Made by a program: the position numbers and the translations under genes | Notes under the pieces: model-generated | Databases searched by the model: none | Told to the model about the DNA's origin: nothing | What the model saw: the letters and a program-made list of their open reading frames with translations, nothing else | Assembly: GCA_045601305.1 (NCBI GenBank) | Contig: JAZRZG010000061.1 | Span: forward strand, 1-5,185 | Direction of reading: 5' to 3' | Source: Equadaptatus sp045601305 | GTDB taxonomy: Bacteria; Synergistota; Synergistia; Synergistales; Synergistaceae | DNA: 5,185 bases | In this document: positions 1-5,038 of the stretch, one piece after another | How the letters are laid out: the number at the start of each line of letters is the position of its first letter | How positions within the stretch are numbered: position 1 is the stretch's first letter

Positions 1-1536
1 GCCCGTTTTAACGCCGTGCTCAAAGGATTCTACCGGGGCCGTAAACGTGCCGTAGGTCTGCTTTACGCCTGTCAGGACGTTAGACGCACCGGACGCGGCC
101 AGCATATTTATTACCTCTTGCGATTTCCACGGGTCGTAACCGATCCTGAGTATACGGACGTATTTATTAATTTTCAGTATGTAGTTTACGATTACCCGGT
201 AGTCTATAACGTCGCCCGGTGTCAGGTTCAGATAACCTTTTTCTACCCAGACCCGGTATAGCTTTTCGTTTACGTGCCCCTTTAACGCACCCTCAGGGAA
301 AAAATAGGCCGTATGGAAAAAGAAACTTTTACCCTCAGGGCTATACATACCGAAAGTAACAGCGCTGAAGTCGTCGCTTTCGGAAAGGTCTATAGCGGCC
401 ATAGCGTCCGGGCGGCCTTTGATACCATCCAGCGCCAGCGGCTTACTGATATGGCGGGCCAGCGTGCTACTAATCCAGCTGCGCTGTTCGTTCTCAGCGT
501 AGATATTAAGCAGCTTTGTACGGAAAGCTAACATAGCCTCTGAGCCATCACGCAGCGCCTTTTTGTATTCCTGCCTGTAAAACTCTATGTTTACCGTTAC
601 GCCTAAATGCGGGTGCACTTTGTACCACGTGCTTTCTTCGTCCTCTGGGTCGTCTACGTCAGGCTCGAAAATATGGATAAATACGCTGTCGTCCTCATAT
701 TCGCCCAGCAGTACGGATTTGTAGCCCTGTAGCATTTCGTAAAACGGCCCGTCGAAAACGTCGGACGCAGTGGTAATAATCGTGGTAAGCGGATTAAGCC
801 GCACGCCCATAGAGGTAGTTAGTACCGTCAGTAGCTCACTGTCGCGGGCTTGGCTAAATTCATCCATAATAACGGTGCTGGCGTTCAGACCGTCTTTGGT
901 TCTGGCGTTAGCCGTCAGGCACTGGGCAAAAGCCGTGCGATCCTTTCGGCGGCTCTTTATTTGTTGCTCATTGACAGTATACCGGCGTTCCTTTGGGTCC
1001 AGCTTCTTTATGCAGCCGCGGATTACGTCGAAGCACTTTTTAGCCTGATCGCTGCTGTTTGCACCGGTATAGCTTTCCGCGTTAGCGTCGCCGTATAGCA
1101 GATCGTCTATAGCCAGCGCAGCGCTGCTGGTGGTCTTACTGAATTTGCGCGGCACGTAAAACAGGGCCTCTCTGACTATGCGGCGCGGACCATCCCAGAA
1201 AGCGTAGATACTGCCAAACTGGAAACACTGTACGGGTGTCAGCTTGTAGCGCTGCGTCCCGTTCACGCCCGGAAAATACAGGCTTTCGTACAGTTCATAA
1301 AAGCGCTGCACCTCTGATACGTTAATACCGTATTTGTCTATCAGTCTGAAAAACCGCGCTACGGCCAGCTGCTCAAACAGGTTATGTCTGTCAGGGTGCC
1401 CGGCTACCTCACGTACGTACGCGTCTAACCGGCTATCCACCTCAGTAAGTCGGTAGCTGGCTATCCGTGTGGCTTTCAGCAAAGCCGTTACGTCCTCTTT
1501 CGCCCGTCGCAGGCGGTCTTTTTCGTCCTCTGTCAT
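1..1536 (-). CDS. terL: Phage terminase large subunit (TerL), 3' end cut off by the window
   Basis: This is the ATP-driven DNA packaging motor and headful/cos nuclease of a tailed phage, acting at the procapsid portal. I translated the reverse complement through all 512 codons present and found no stop; the gene leaves the window on the left. The ATPase half shows a Walker A-like motif PRKFSKTTSS (residues 129-138, Lys134), a Walker B TVIMDE (221-226, with Asp225 and catalytic Glu226) and a coupling motif IITTAS (253-258). The RNase H-like nuclease half shows AAIDLSESDD (380-389, metal-binding Asp383) and GYDPW (466-470, Asp468). The final acidic residue should lie just beyond the window. The order of motifs matches the Terminase_1/HK97-like family. 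The start is the ATG overlapping the TerS stop (ATGA), which suggests translational coupling. One oddity is that the usual Gly before the P-loop Lys is Ser here. Confidence 0.96.
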   Translation of the reverse strand, partial: MTEDEKDRLRRAKEDVTALLKATRIASYRLTEVDSRLDAYVREVAGHPDRHNLFEQLAVARFFRLIDKYGINVSEVQRFYELYESLYFPGVNGTQRYKLTPVQCFQFGSIYAFWDGPRRIVREALFYVPRKFSKTTSSAALAIDDLLYGDANAESYTGANSSDQAKKCFDVIRGCIKKLDPKERRYTVNEQQIKSRRKDRTAFAQCLTANARTKDGLNASTVIMDEFSQARDSELLTVLTTSMGVRLNPLTTIITTASDVFDGPFYEMLQGYKSVLLGEYEDDSVFIHIFEPDVDDPEDEESTWYKVHPHLGVTVNIEFYRQEYKKALRDGSEAMLAFRTKLLNIYAENEQRSWISSTLARHISKPLALDGIKGRPDAMAAIDLSESDDFSAVTFGMYSPEGKSFFFHTAYFFPEGALKGHVNEKLYRVWVEKGYLNLTPGDVIDYRVIVNYILKINKYVRILRIGYDPWKSQEVINMLAASGASNVLTGVKQTYGTFTAPVESFEHGVKTG

Positions 1537-1925
1537 ATACTTTTTTCTGCCTTTTCCGGTTTCAGTATTACCGGCTTCGTGCGCTTCTTACTTAGCTTTT
1601 TTGTTAAGTCTATTAACGGGTCGTCCTCTACGTCGCCTGCCAGATCCTCAGCAGTCAGGCCCAGAGCCTTTAGCTGTCTGGTAATAAGGTCCTGCGCGTC
1701 TTTCGCCACCTTAAATACCGGGTGCGGTACCATCTTTTCGCCGTAGCGCGTGGTTTCGTAGACGTAGGTACAGTCCAGCCCGTCTATATCAGCGTTAGCG
1801 ATCTCCAGCGCCCGCATAGCCGTAGCCAGTGACTGTATCTGCATATCCAGCCCGCGGCTGTATCGGTTGTTTGCTTTCAGGGCCTTTACGATTTCAGCCC
1901 GGTAATCTGCTACACTTTTTGCCAT
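1533..1925 (-). CDS. terS: Phage terminase small subunit (TerS), P27-like
   Basis: A 130-residue protein placed directly upstream of TerL and overlapping it by four bases. Small terminase subunits recognise the packaging site on concatemeric phage DNA and hand it to TerL. The middle of the protein, HPVFKVAKDAQDLITRQLKA (68-87) followed by LGLTAEDL, is the pattern seen at the C-terminal side of P27-family small subunits (a helical segment, then 'LGL.. ..'). The N-terminal half (about 5-45) is predicted helical by eye. The tail (residues 108-130) is rich in lysine and could contact DNA. The ATG at 1925 has no Shine-Dalgarno motif; the upstream DNA is A/T-rich. The identification rests on this sequence pattern plus position; small subunits diverge quickly, so the family name is less certain than the role. 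Confidence 0.87.
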   Translation of the reverse strand: MAKSVADYRAEIVKALKANNRYSRGLDMQIQSLATAMRALEIANADIDGLDCTYVYETTRYGEKMVPHPVFKVAKDAQDLITRQLKALGLTAEDLAGDVEDDPLIDLTKKLSKKRTKPVILKPEKAEKSI

Positions 1926-1997
1926 AAATCCAAATTTTTAAGCATTTTTTACGAAAGTTCCGAAAATTCAAAAATTTACTCTGCGTCGCTCAAAAGT

Positions 1998-2044
1998 GGG
2001 GGCGAGGTTTAACGCAGGGTGCCCCTCAATAAAAAACCGCCCCC
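1998..2044. repeat. Nested inverted repeat in the HNH-TerS gap
   Basis: The arms GGGGGCG (1998-2004) and CGCCCCC (2038-2044) are perfect reverse complements, 33 bases apart. Inside lies a second small inverted repeat, AGGG (2016-2019) and CCCT (2023-2026) around a 3-base loop, plus a GAGG (2004-2007)/CCTC (2024-2027) pair that could form instead. The block is strikingly G/C-rich within an otherwise A/T-rich gap of 127 bases (1926-2052). Its place, between an HNH endonuclease gene and terS, is where many HK97-like phages carry the cos or pac site. It may alternatively be part of the terminator of the upstream operon. No function is shown by the sequence itself. Confidence 0.55.
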
Positions 2045-2049
2045 GGTCT
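2031..2049 (-). terminator. Possible intrinsic terminator after the HNH gene
   Basis: Read on the minus strand, four bases after the HNH stop codon, there is AGACCG, a GGGG loop, then CGGTTT running into further Ts (T-run covering 2031-2036). The stem has six pairs including one G-T pair, so it is short. A terminator here would separate the upstream replication/nuclease operon from the packaging genes. The weak point is stem length, and the same bases take part in the larger inverted repeat at 1998-2044. Confidence 0.4.
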
Positions 2050-2052
2050 CTG

Positions 2053-2391
2053 TCAGTCGTCGCCAAAAAACTTACCGCAGATAGCCGCCACGTGCTCTGC
2101 GTTCCGCTTCGCTGTTGCTGCCTTACCGCTTCTGCCTAACTCTACGTGTACCTGTACGTGGCAGTCGTGGCACAGGGCTAACAGGTTGTGTGGGTCATAC
2201 ATTCGCTGCGCTTTCTCTGCCCGGCTAAATGCGTCCTCTACAGGTCTAACGTGGTGCACCTCTGTAGCTGCTGTAATCTCGCCTCTCTGTTCGCATAGCT
2301 GGCAGCAGGGGTGCGCTGTCAGTGTATCACGTCTGAGCTTTAGCCATCTGCCAGTATGTATCAGCTGCTGGTATTCCTTATCCTTTGCCAT
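2053..2391 (-). CDS. HNH endonuclease, terminase-associated type
   Basis: A 112-residue protein with a complete HNH nuclease domain. It has CQLC (30-33), EVHHVRP (44-50, general-base His at 46-47), NLLALCHDCH (69-78, with Asn69, the zinc cysteines 74 and 77, and metal-binding His78), and VQVH (79-82). Cys30, Cys33, Cys74 and Cys77 would form a structural zinc site. The N-terminal stretch with GRWLKLRRDTL (14-24) is typical of phage HNH proteins next to terminases. In HK97 and relatives such a protein works with the terminase in cutting DNA at cos, so a packaging role is likely by context; a free-standing homing endonuclease is the alternative. The ATG at 2391 lies four bases after the RHH stop codon; AGGT about eight bases upstream is the only Shine-Dalgarno-like match. 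The gene is intact. Confidence 0.93.
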   Translation of the reverse strand: MAKDKEYQQLIHTGRWLKLRRDTLTAHPCCQLCEQRGEITAATEVHHVRPVEDAFSRAEKAQRMYDPHNLLALCHDCHVQVHVELGRSGKAATAKRNAEHVAAICGKFFGDD

Positions 2392-2395
2392 TGTG

Positions 2396-2680
2396 TTACC
2401 TGTTGTGGTTGTGTATACGTCTGCCGTTCACTACTACGCTGTTATCGTCCTCTGCCTCTGCCCCTGCCAAATCGCTAAACATACTGTCTATGTACTGCCC
2501 GTTATCTTCCGGTATATCATACTTACGCCTAGCCGGGGTTTCCATACGGTCTATCAGTATATGGCTGAAAGCTACCATCAGCTCGCAGAGGTTCTTAAAG
2601 CCGTACGCCTCTTTCAGCTGTGTAAGTCTGTCGTAGGTCTCAGGATCTACAGATATGTTTATACGCTTGCGGTCACTCAT
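2396..2680 (-). CDS. Ribbon-helix-helix (CopG/Arc-like) DNA-binding protein
   Basis: A 94-residue protein whose N-terminus fits the ribbon-helix-helix fold: basic strand KRINISV (5-11), 'DPETYDRL' starting helix A (about 12-25), a turn at YGFKN (26-30) and helix B LCELMVAFSHILIDRM (31-46). Such proteins bind DNA as dimers through the paired strands, usually as repressors. The remainder (47-94) is polar and acidic, with no recognisable domain and a basic last segment (NGRRIHNHNR). I chose the ATG at 2680 because it overlaps the helicase stop as ATGA and starts directly before the strand; an open frame continues upstream to 2791 but only by reading through helicase codons. Position in the helicase operon suggests expression with it. 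Target DNA is unknown; the repeat array at 4370-4676 is a speculative candidate. Confidence 0.8.
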   Translation of the reverse strand: MSDRKRINISVDPETYDRLTQLKEAYGFKNLCELMVAFSHILIDRMETPARRKYDIPEDNGQYIDSMFSDLAGAEAEDDNSVVVNGRRIHNHNR

Positions 2681-4056
2681 TTTGCGGTATATTTTCTTAG
2701 TAAATAGTTCAGGCTGTCTAATAATCCCTGCTGTACGCCTTTCTTGTTTTCCAGCGCTGCGCAGGCCCTTTCGTCCACGGTGCCACTGCAAATAAGCCTA
2801 TAGACCTGTACCGGGTACGGCTGTCCCTGCCTGTGCAGTCTGGCGTTAGCCTGCTGGTAGTGCTCTAGGTTCCATCCGGTCCCAAACCATACGATATAAT
2901 GGCCGCCCTGCTGCATATTCAGGCCATACGCTGTACTGGCCGGGTGCGCTAACAGTACGTCTATCTTTCCAGCGTTCCAGTCGTTTAGGTCCTTTTCGCC
3001 CTCGTAGGTTCTGACGGTATAGCCTTTGAGCTTCGACGTAATACGCGGTATATCGTGTTTGTACTGGTAGAATACCAGCACGTTATTACCGTTAGCCGCT
3101 TCCACTATCTCAGCCAGACGCTCTAATTTTTCGTCGTGGATTTCGTGTACGTTCTTATCTTCGTCGTAAACTGCCCCGTTAGCAAACTGGCTTAGTTTGT
3201 TCATAAGCCCGGCGGCTGAGTTAGCCAGTATGTTTGCAGGCTCGGTGCCGTGTTCGCTCTGAAACTCTAAAACCTTTTCACGCTCAAACTCATTATAGCG
3301 CTCCCGGATTTTGGGGCTTAATTCCACCTGTTCGGTGTGGGTTATCATATCCGGCAGCTGCAAATAGTCTTTGGCCTGCATACTTAGGCAAATATCCGCG
3401 ATCTTGTCCCGGATAATGTCCGCACAGCCGCTACGCACGTCGCAGCGTACTACTATGCTATTCCAGCGGTGCGTTTCAAAATACGTCTCTCTGTACCGGC
3501 TTACCGATTTGCCCAGACGCTGCCCGCAGTCTATACAGTACATTTGCGCCCACAGGTCTATTAGGCCGTTTGGTGCCGGTGTCCCGGTCAGACCTATAAC
3601 GCGCTCGACAGTAGGGGCCGCCATCCGCATAGCCTTAAACCTTTGGCTTTTTGCGCTCTTGAAACTGGTAAGCTCGTCAATTATCAAAGCGTCAAACGGC
3701 AGCTGGCCGCCGTACTTTCCTACCAGCCATACGAAATTATCCCTGCCGGTTACGTATACGTCCGCTTTCTGTGACAGGGCTAAGCAGCGCTGCTTTTCCG
3801 TTCCAAGCACCTTTACCACTCTCAGGCCCTGTAGGTGGTCCCATTTTTCAGCCTCAGTGCTCCACGTGGTTTCTGCCACCTTTTTAGGCGCTACCACTAA
3901 AACGCGCTCTACGTCGCCGTCATCTATCAGCTGCTGTACGGCTGTCAGGGTAGAGACGGTTTTACCTAGTCCCATATCCAGAAACAGGCCGCAGCGGGGC
4001 TTATCTATAATCCACTGCGTAGCGGTGTGCTGATATTCGTAGGGTCTATATATCAT
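2677..4056 (-). CDS. SNF2-family superfamily 2 DNA helicase/translocase of phage type
   Basis: A 459-residue, complete SF2 ATPase. Visible motifs in order: Q-like region YRPYEYQHTATQWI (3-16); motif I DMGLGKTVS (27-35, Lys32); motif Ia VLVVAPKKV (52-60); motif II IIDELTSFK (125-133, Asp127-Glu128, the phage-style DEL variant of DEAH); motif III GLTGTPAPN (155-163); motif IV-V region with LLAHPAS and GLN; motif V-like IVWFGTGWN; and motif VI QANARLHRQGQ (402-412, arginine fingers Arg406 and Arg409). It lacks large accessory domains, which fits the short SNF2 proteins of phages that act in replication, recombination or repair of phage DNA; the exact role is not known. The start at 4056 lies inside the end of the VRR-NUC gene (11-base overlap), with GAGGA about eight bases upstream. 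The end overlaps the RHH start. Confidence 0.95.
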   Translation of the reverse strand: MIYRPYEYQHTATQWIIDKPRCGLFLDMGLGKTVSTLTAVQQLIDDGDVERVLVVAPKKVAETTWSTEAEKWDHLQGLRVVKVLGTEKQRCLALSQKADVYVTGRDNFVWLVGKYGGQLPFDALIIDELTSFKSAKSQRFKAMRMAAPTVERVIGLTGTPAPNGLIDLWAQMYCIDCGQRLGKSVSRYRETYFETHRWNSIVVRCDVRSGCADIIRDKIADICLSMQAKDYLQLPDMITHTEQVELSPKIRERYNEFEREKVLEFQSEHGTEPANILANSAAGLMNKLSQFANGAVYDEDKNVHEIHDEKLERLAEIVEAANGNNVLVFYQYKHDIPRITSKLKGYTVRTYEGEKDLNDWNAGKIDVLLAHPASTAYGLNMQQGGHYIVWFGTGWNLEHYQQANARLHRQGQPYPVQVYRLICSGTVDERACAALENKKGVQQGLLDSLNYLLRKYTAK

Positions 4057-4369
4057 AGTTCAAGTCCTCGAAAATTCCGTTAATACTTTCTTTGCTGTCT
4101 GCCACGTAGACGGTGTGCCCTATACGCTCCATTTCGGCAAATCGTACGGCCTGCCTCTTTTCCGGTTTCTGTCCCTTACTCTTTAGCTCTATCCAGACAG
4201 TACGGCCCTCAGGCAGCAAAGCCACCCTGTCCGGGTATCCTACCATATTCGGGTTAGAGTATTTGAGACAGATACCGCCCAGCCTCTTTACTACGTCGCA
4301 TAAATAGCGCTCTATCGCTTTCTCTGATACCTGCGCGTGGCGTACTAAATTTTCTATCTTTTTTTCCAT
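4046..4369 (-). CDS. VRR-NUC domain nuclease
   Basis: A 107-residue stand-alone VRR-NUC protein of the PD-(D/E)XK nuclease superfamily. The first helix carries SEKAIERYLCDVVKRLGG (15-32, with the conserved Glu20). The catalytic core is NMVGYPDRVALLP (41-53, Asp47), then VWIELKSKGQKP (58-69, Glu61 and Lys63 as the ExK motif), with Gln73 following. All expected catalytic residues are present. Stand-alone VRR-NUC proteins are common in phages and often sit beside an SNF2 helicase, as here, suggesting that the two process branched or replicating DNA together. I prefer the ATG at 4369. The frame stays open to an ATG at 4474, but those extra 35 codons cover A/T-rich DNA with a promoter-like TATAAT and two operator-like repeats, and look non-coding. 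No Shine-Dalgarno sequence precedes 4369. Confidence 0.93.
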   Translation of the reverse strand: MEKKIENLVRHAQVSEKAIERYLCDVVKRLGGICLKYSNPNMVGYPDRVALLPEGRTVWIELKSKGQKPEKRQAVRFAEMERIGHTVYVADSKESINGIFEDLNYDI

Positions 4370-4405
4370 TGTAAACAAAGTAGCATTGTAAACAGAGTTT
4401 CTAAC

Positions 4406-4434
4406 ATTATACCCTATACGCGTATATGTATGCG
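4406..4434 (-). promoter_or_regulatory. Possible promoter upstream of VRR-NUC
   Basis: On the minus strand a perfect TATAAT occupies 4411-4406, about 37 bases before the VRR-NUC start codon. The hexamer 17 bases further upstream (4434-4429, CGCATA) is a poor match to TTGACA. Transcription would start near 4399, so the two repeat copies at 4387-4395 and 4370-4378 would lie in the first 30 transcribed bases, a usual place for repressor operators. If the host is a member of Bacteroidota, its main sigma factor prefers TAnnTTTG at -7, which is not present here, so this call is weak. Confidence 0.3.
4415..4426. repeat. 12-base perfect palindrome TATACGCGTATA
   Basis: A perfect two-fold symmetric sequence lies in the gap upstream of VRR-NUC, within the spacer of the proposed promoter. 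It could be the operator of a dimeric repressor separate from the TTGTTTACA array. Short A/T-rich palindromes also arise by chance, so only its position makes it notable. Confidence 0.4.
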
Positions 4435-4548
4435 TTTTTACGTGCATAAGTCTATATAACTCTATAAATAACATACTTTATATCTTTTTACTAATTTTGT
4501 TGTTTACATTGTTTACAACCGTCTAAATTATTGGGTAGTAGTGTTTTA

Positions 4549-4584
4549 TCGTGTAAACAAACGTGTAAACAAACGTGTAAACAA
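4549..4584. repeat. Three tandem 12-base units (ACGTGTAAACAA)
   Basis: Units at 4549-4560, 4561-4572 and 4573-4584 are identical except for the first base of the first unit (T instead of A). Each holds one TGTAAACAA. This is a sub-block of the larger array. The 12-base period places neighbouring sites just over one helical turn apart, so bound proteins would lie on nearly the same face. The units are non-coding, downstream of the membrane protein stop codon. Confidence 0.85.
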
Positions 4585-4599
4585 AAAATCTTGTTTACA
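4576..4599. repeat. Perfect 9-base inverted repeat across the end of the membrane protein gene
   Basis: TGTAAACAA (4576-4584) and TTGTTTACA (4591-4599) are perfect inverted copies of the array unit separated by six bases. On the minus-strand transcript this could fold into a 9-pair A/U-rich hairpin directly at the stop codon of the membrane protein gene, or serve as a symmetric protein-binding site. It lacks the G/C-rich stem and clear T-run of an intrinsic terminator. Confidence 0.6.
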
Positions 4600-4783
4600 T
4601 TTCGCCCAAATCGTCCGTTTTCGCGTCCTCGGATTTTTTGTTTACTCCGTTTACATTTTCCGGCTCTTTGTTTACATTTTCCGGGTATCCTGAGACTGCC
4701 AGAAGCAGCGCCGCCAGAATAGCCAAAACAGCTGCGAAAATCAGTACGGCCACTATTGCCAAAATCACTAATAGTATTTTCAT
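4595..4783 (-). CDS. Small single-pass membrane protein of unknown function
   Basis: A 62-residue protein with one long hydrophobic segment, ILLVILAIVAVLIFAAVLAI and onward (3-30), right after a short MK start. There is no lipobox cysteine, so it is likely an uncleaved inner-membrane anchor. The soluble tail (31-62) is polar and acidic and contains three Val-Asn pairs (PENVNKEPENVNGVNKK, 34-50) because it overlaps copies of the TTGTTTACA array. The last codon (Met62) and the TAA stop are themselves inside a repeat copy. I chose the ATG at 4783, five bases after the upstream stop, because it directly precedes the hydrophobic segment; upstream codons in frame overlap the neighbouring gene. Phages encode many such proteins (lysis, exclusion, unknown); nothing here decides between them. 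Confidence 0.68.
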   Translation of the reverse strand: MKILLVILAIVAVLIFAAVLAILAALLLAVSGYPENVNKEPENVNGVNKKSEDAKTDDLGEM

Positions 4784-4788
4784 ATCCT

Positions 4789-5037
4789 TTATATTTTTTC
4801 CATAATGATAGTTTTGCCGTCGGACCTTTCGGCATATAAGCAGGCTATTTTTGTGCATTGCTTACGGTGCCTGTACCCGCAGCTTCCGCATTTATGGTAC
4901 TCGCCCTTTACTATCTTACGGTCATTATACAAATACGCTGAGCTTTCAGGTGCACTGTAATACCTTTCTGCGTCCGTGCATATTCGCTGGCCTATGATAG
5001 TACCTACCTTTACTTGTCGTAGCTTTATTCGTTCCAT
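4789..5037 (-). CDS. Small protein with a four-cysteine, probably zinc-binding, cluster
   Basis: An 82-residue protein I cannot assign to a named family. Near its C-terminus it has Cys50-x2-Cys53-x7-Cys61-x4-Cys66 (CGSCGYRHRKQCTKIAC), which is suited to binding one zinc ion, followed by a basic/acidic end RSDGKTIIMEKI. A further Cys20 stands alone. The N-terminal half (1-45) is mixed and tyrosine-rich (YYSAPESSAYLY, 26-37) with no membrane segment. Its start codon comes one base after the stop of the upstream gene, and the membrane protein gene starts five bases after its end, so all three are probably co-transcribed. Short proteins with such Cys patterns are common in phage replication regions, usually without known function. 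Confidence 0.72.
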   Translation of the reverse strand: MERIKLRQVKVGTIIGQRICTDAERYYSAPESSAYLYNDRKIVKGEYHKCGSCGYRHRKQCTKIACLYAERSDGKTIIMEKI

Positions 5038-5038
5038 A

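Larger units (their letters stand above)
4370..4676. repeat. Array of eleven TTGTTTACA-type 9-mers
   Basis: Eight exact copies of TTGTTTACA (or its complement TGTAAACAA) start at 4370, 4500, 4509, 4552, 4564, 4576, 4591 and 4668. Near copies start at 4387 (TGTAAACAG), 4638 (TTGTTTACT) and 4647 (CCGTTTACA). As read on the plus strand, copies at 4370, 4387, 4552, 4564 and 4576 are in the TGTAAACAA orientation and the rest in the other. Starts within blocks are 9 bases (4500/4509, 4638/4647) or 12 bases (4552/4564/4576) apart. I saw no exact copy elsewhere in the window. The array covers the gap before the VRR-NUC gene and runs into the membrane protein gene. The layout suggests cooperative binding sites for a repressor or replication initiator; which protein binds is not shown. 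Confidence 0.9.

Noticed and set aside
1926..1990. Bacteroidota-type promoter before terS
   Set aside because: The A/T-rich stretch has several TTTG words, but none with a proper TAnnTTTG and correct spacing.
2681..2791. N-terminal extension of the RHH protein to an ATG at 2791
   Set aside because: It overlaps helicase codons in another frame; the ATGA junction at 2680 and the RHH strand directly after it give a better start.
3371..4033. Long plus-strand open frame of 220 codons, and a similar one of 173 codons at 2186-2707
   Set aside because: They lie opposite the helicase, RHH and HNH genes, have low-complexity Ser/Cys/Arg-rich translations and show no domain.
4370..4474. N-terminal extension of the VRR-NUC protein to an ATG at 4474
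   Set aside because: The extra 35 codons cover A/T-rich DNA with a TATAAT, a palindrome and two array units, and the domain starts after the ATG at 4369.
4492..4499. Plus-strand TAATTTTG, matching the Bacteroidota -7 element TAnnTTTG
   Set aside because: No TTTG lies at the right distance upstream, and there is no plus-strand gene to serve.
4549..4599. CRISPR array
   Set aside because: Units are 9 to 12 bases with almost no spacers, far too short for CRISPR repeats and spacers.
4500..4600. ATGTAA start-stop minimal open frames on the minus strand
   Set aside because: Only a few of the array copies have the A needed to form ATG, and the repeated part is GTAAACA, so start-stop is a by-product.
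4491..4835. A 114-codon minus-strand frame with a Cys-rich end (CLHVCLHVCLHD, CKQCKQ)
   Set aside because: It overlaps both the membrane protein and the four-cysteine gene in another frame; its Cys repeats come only from the DNA repeats.
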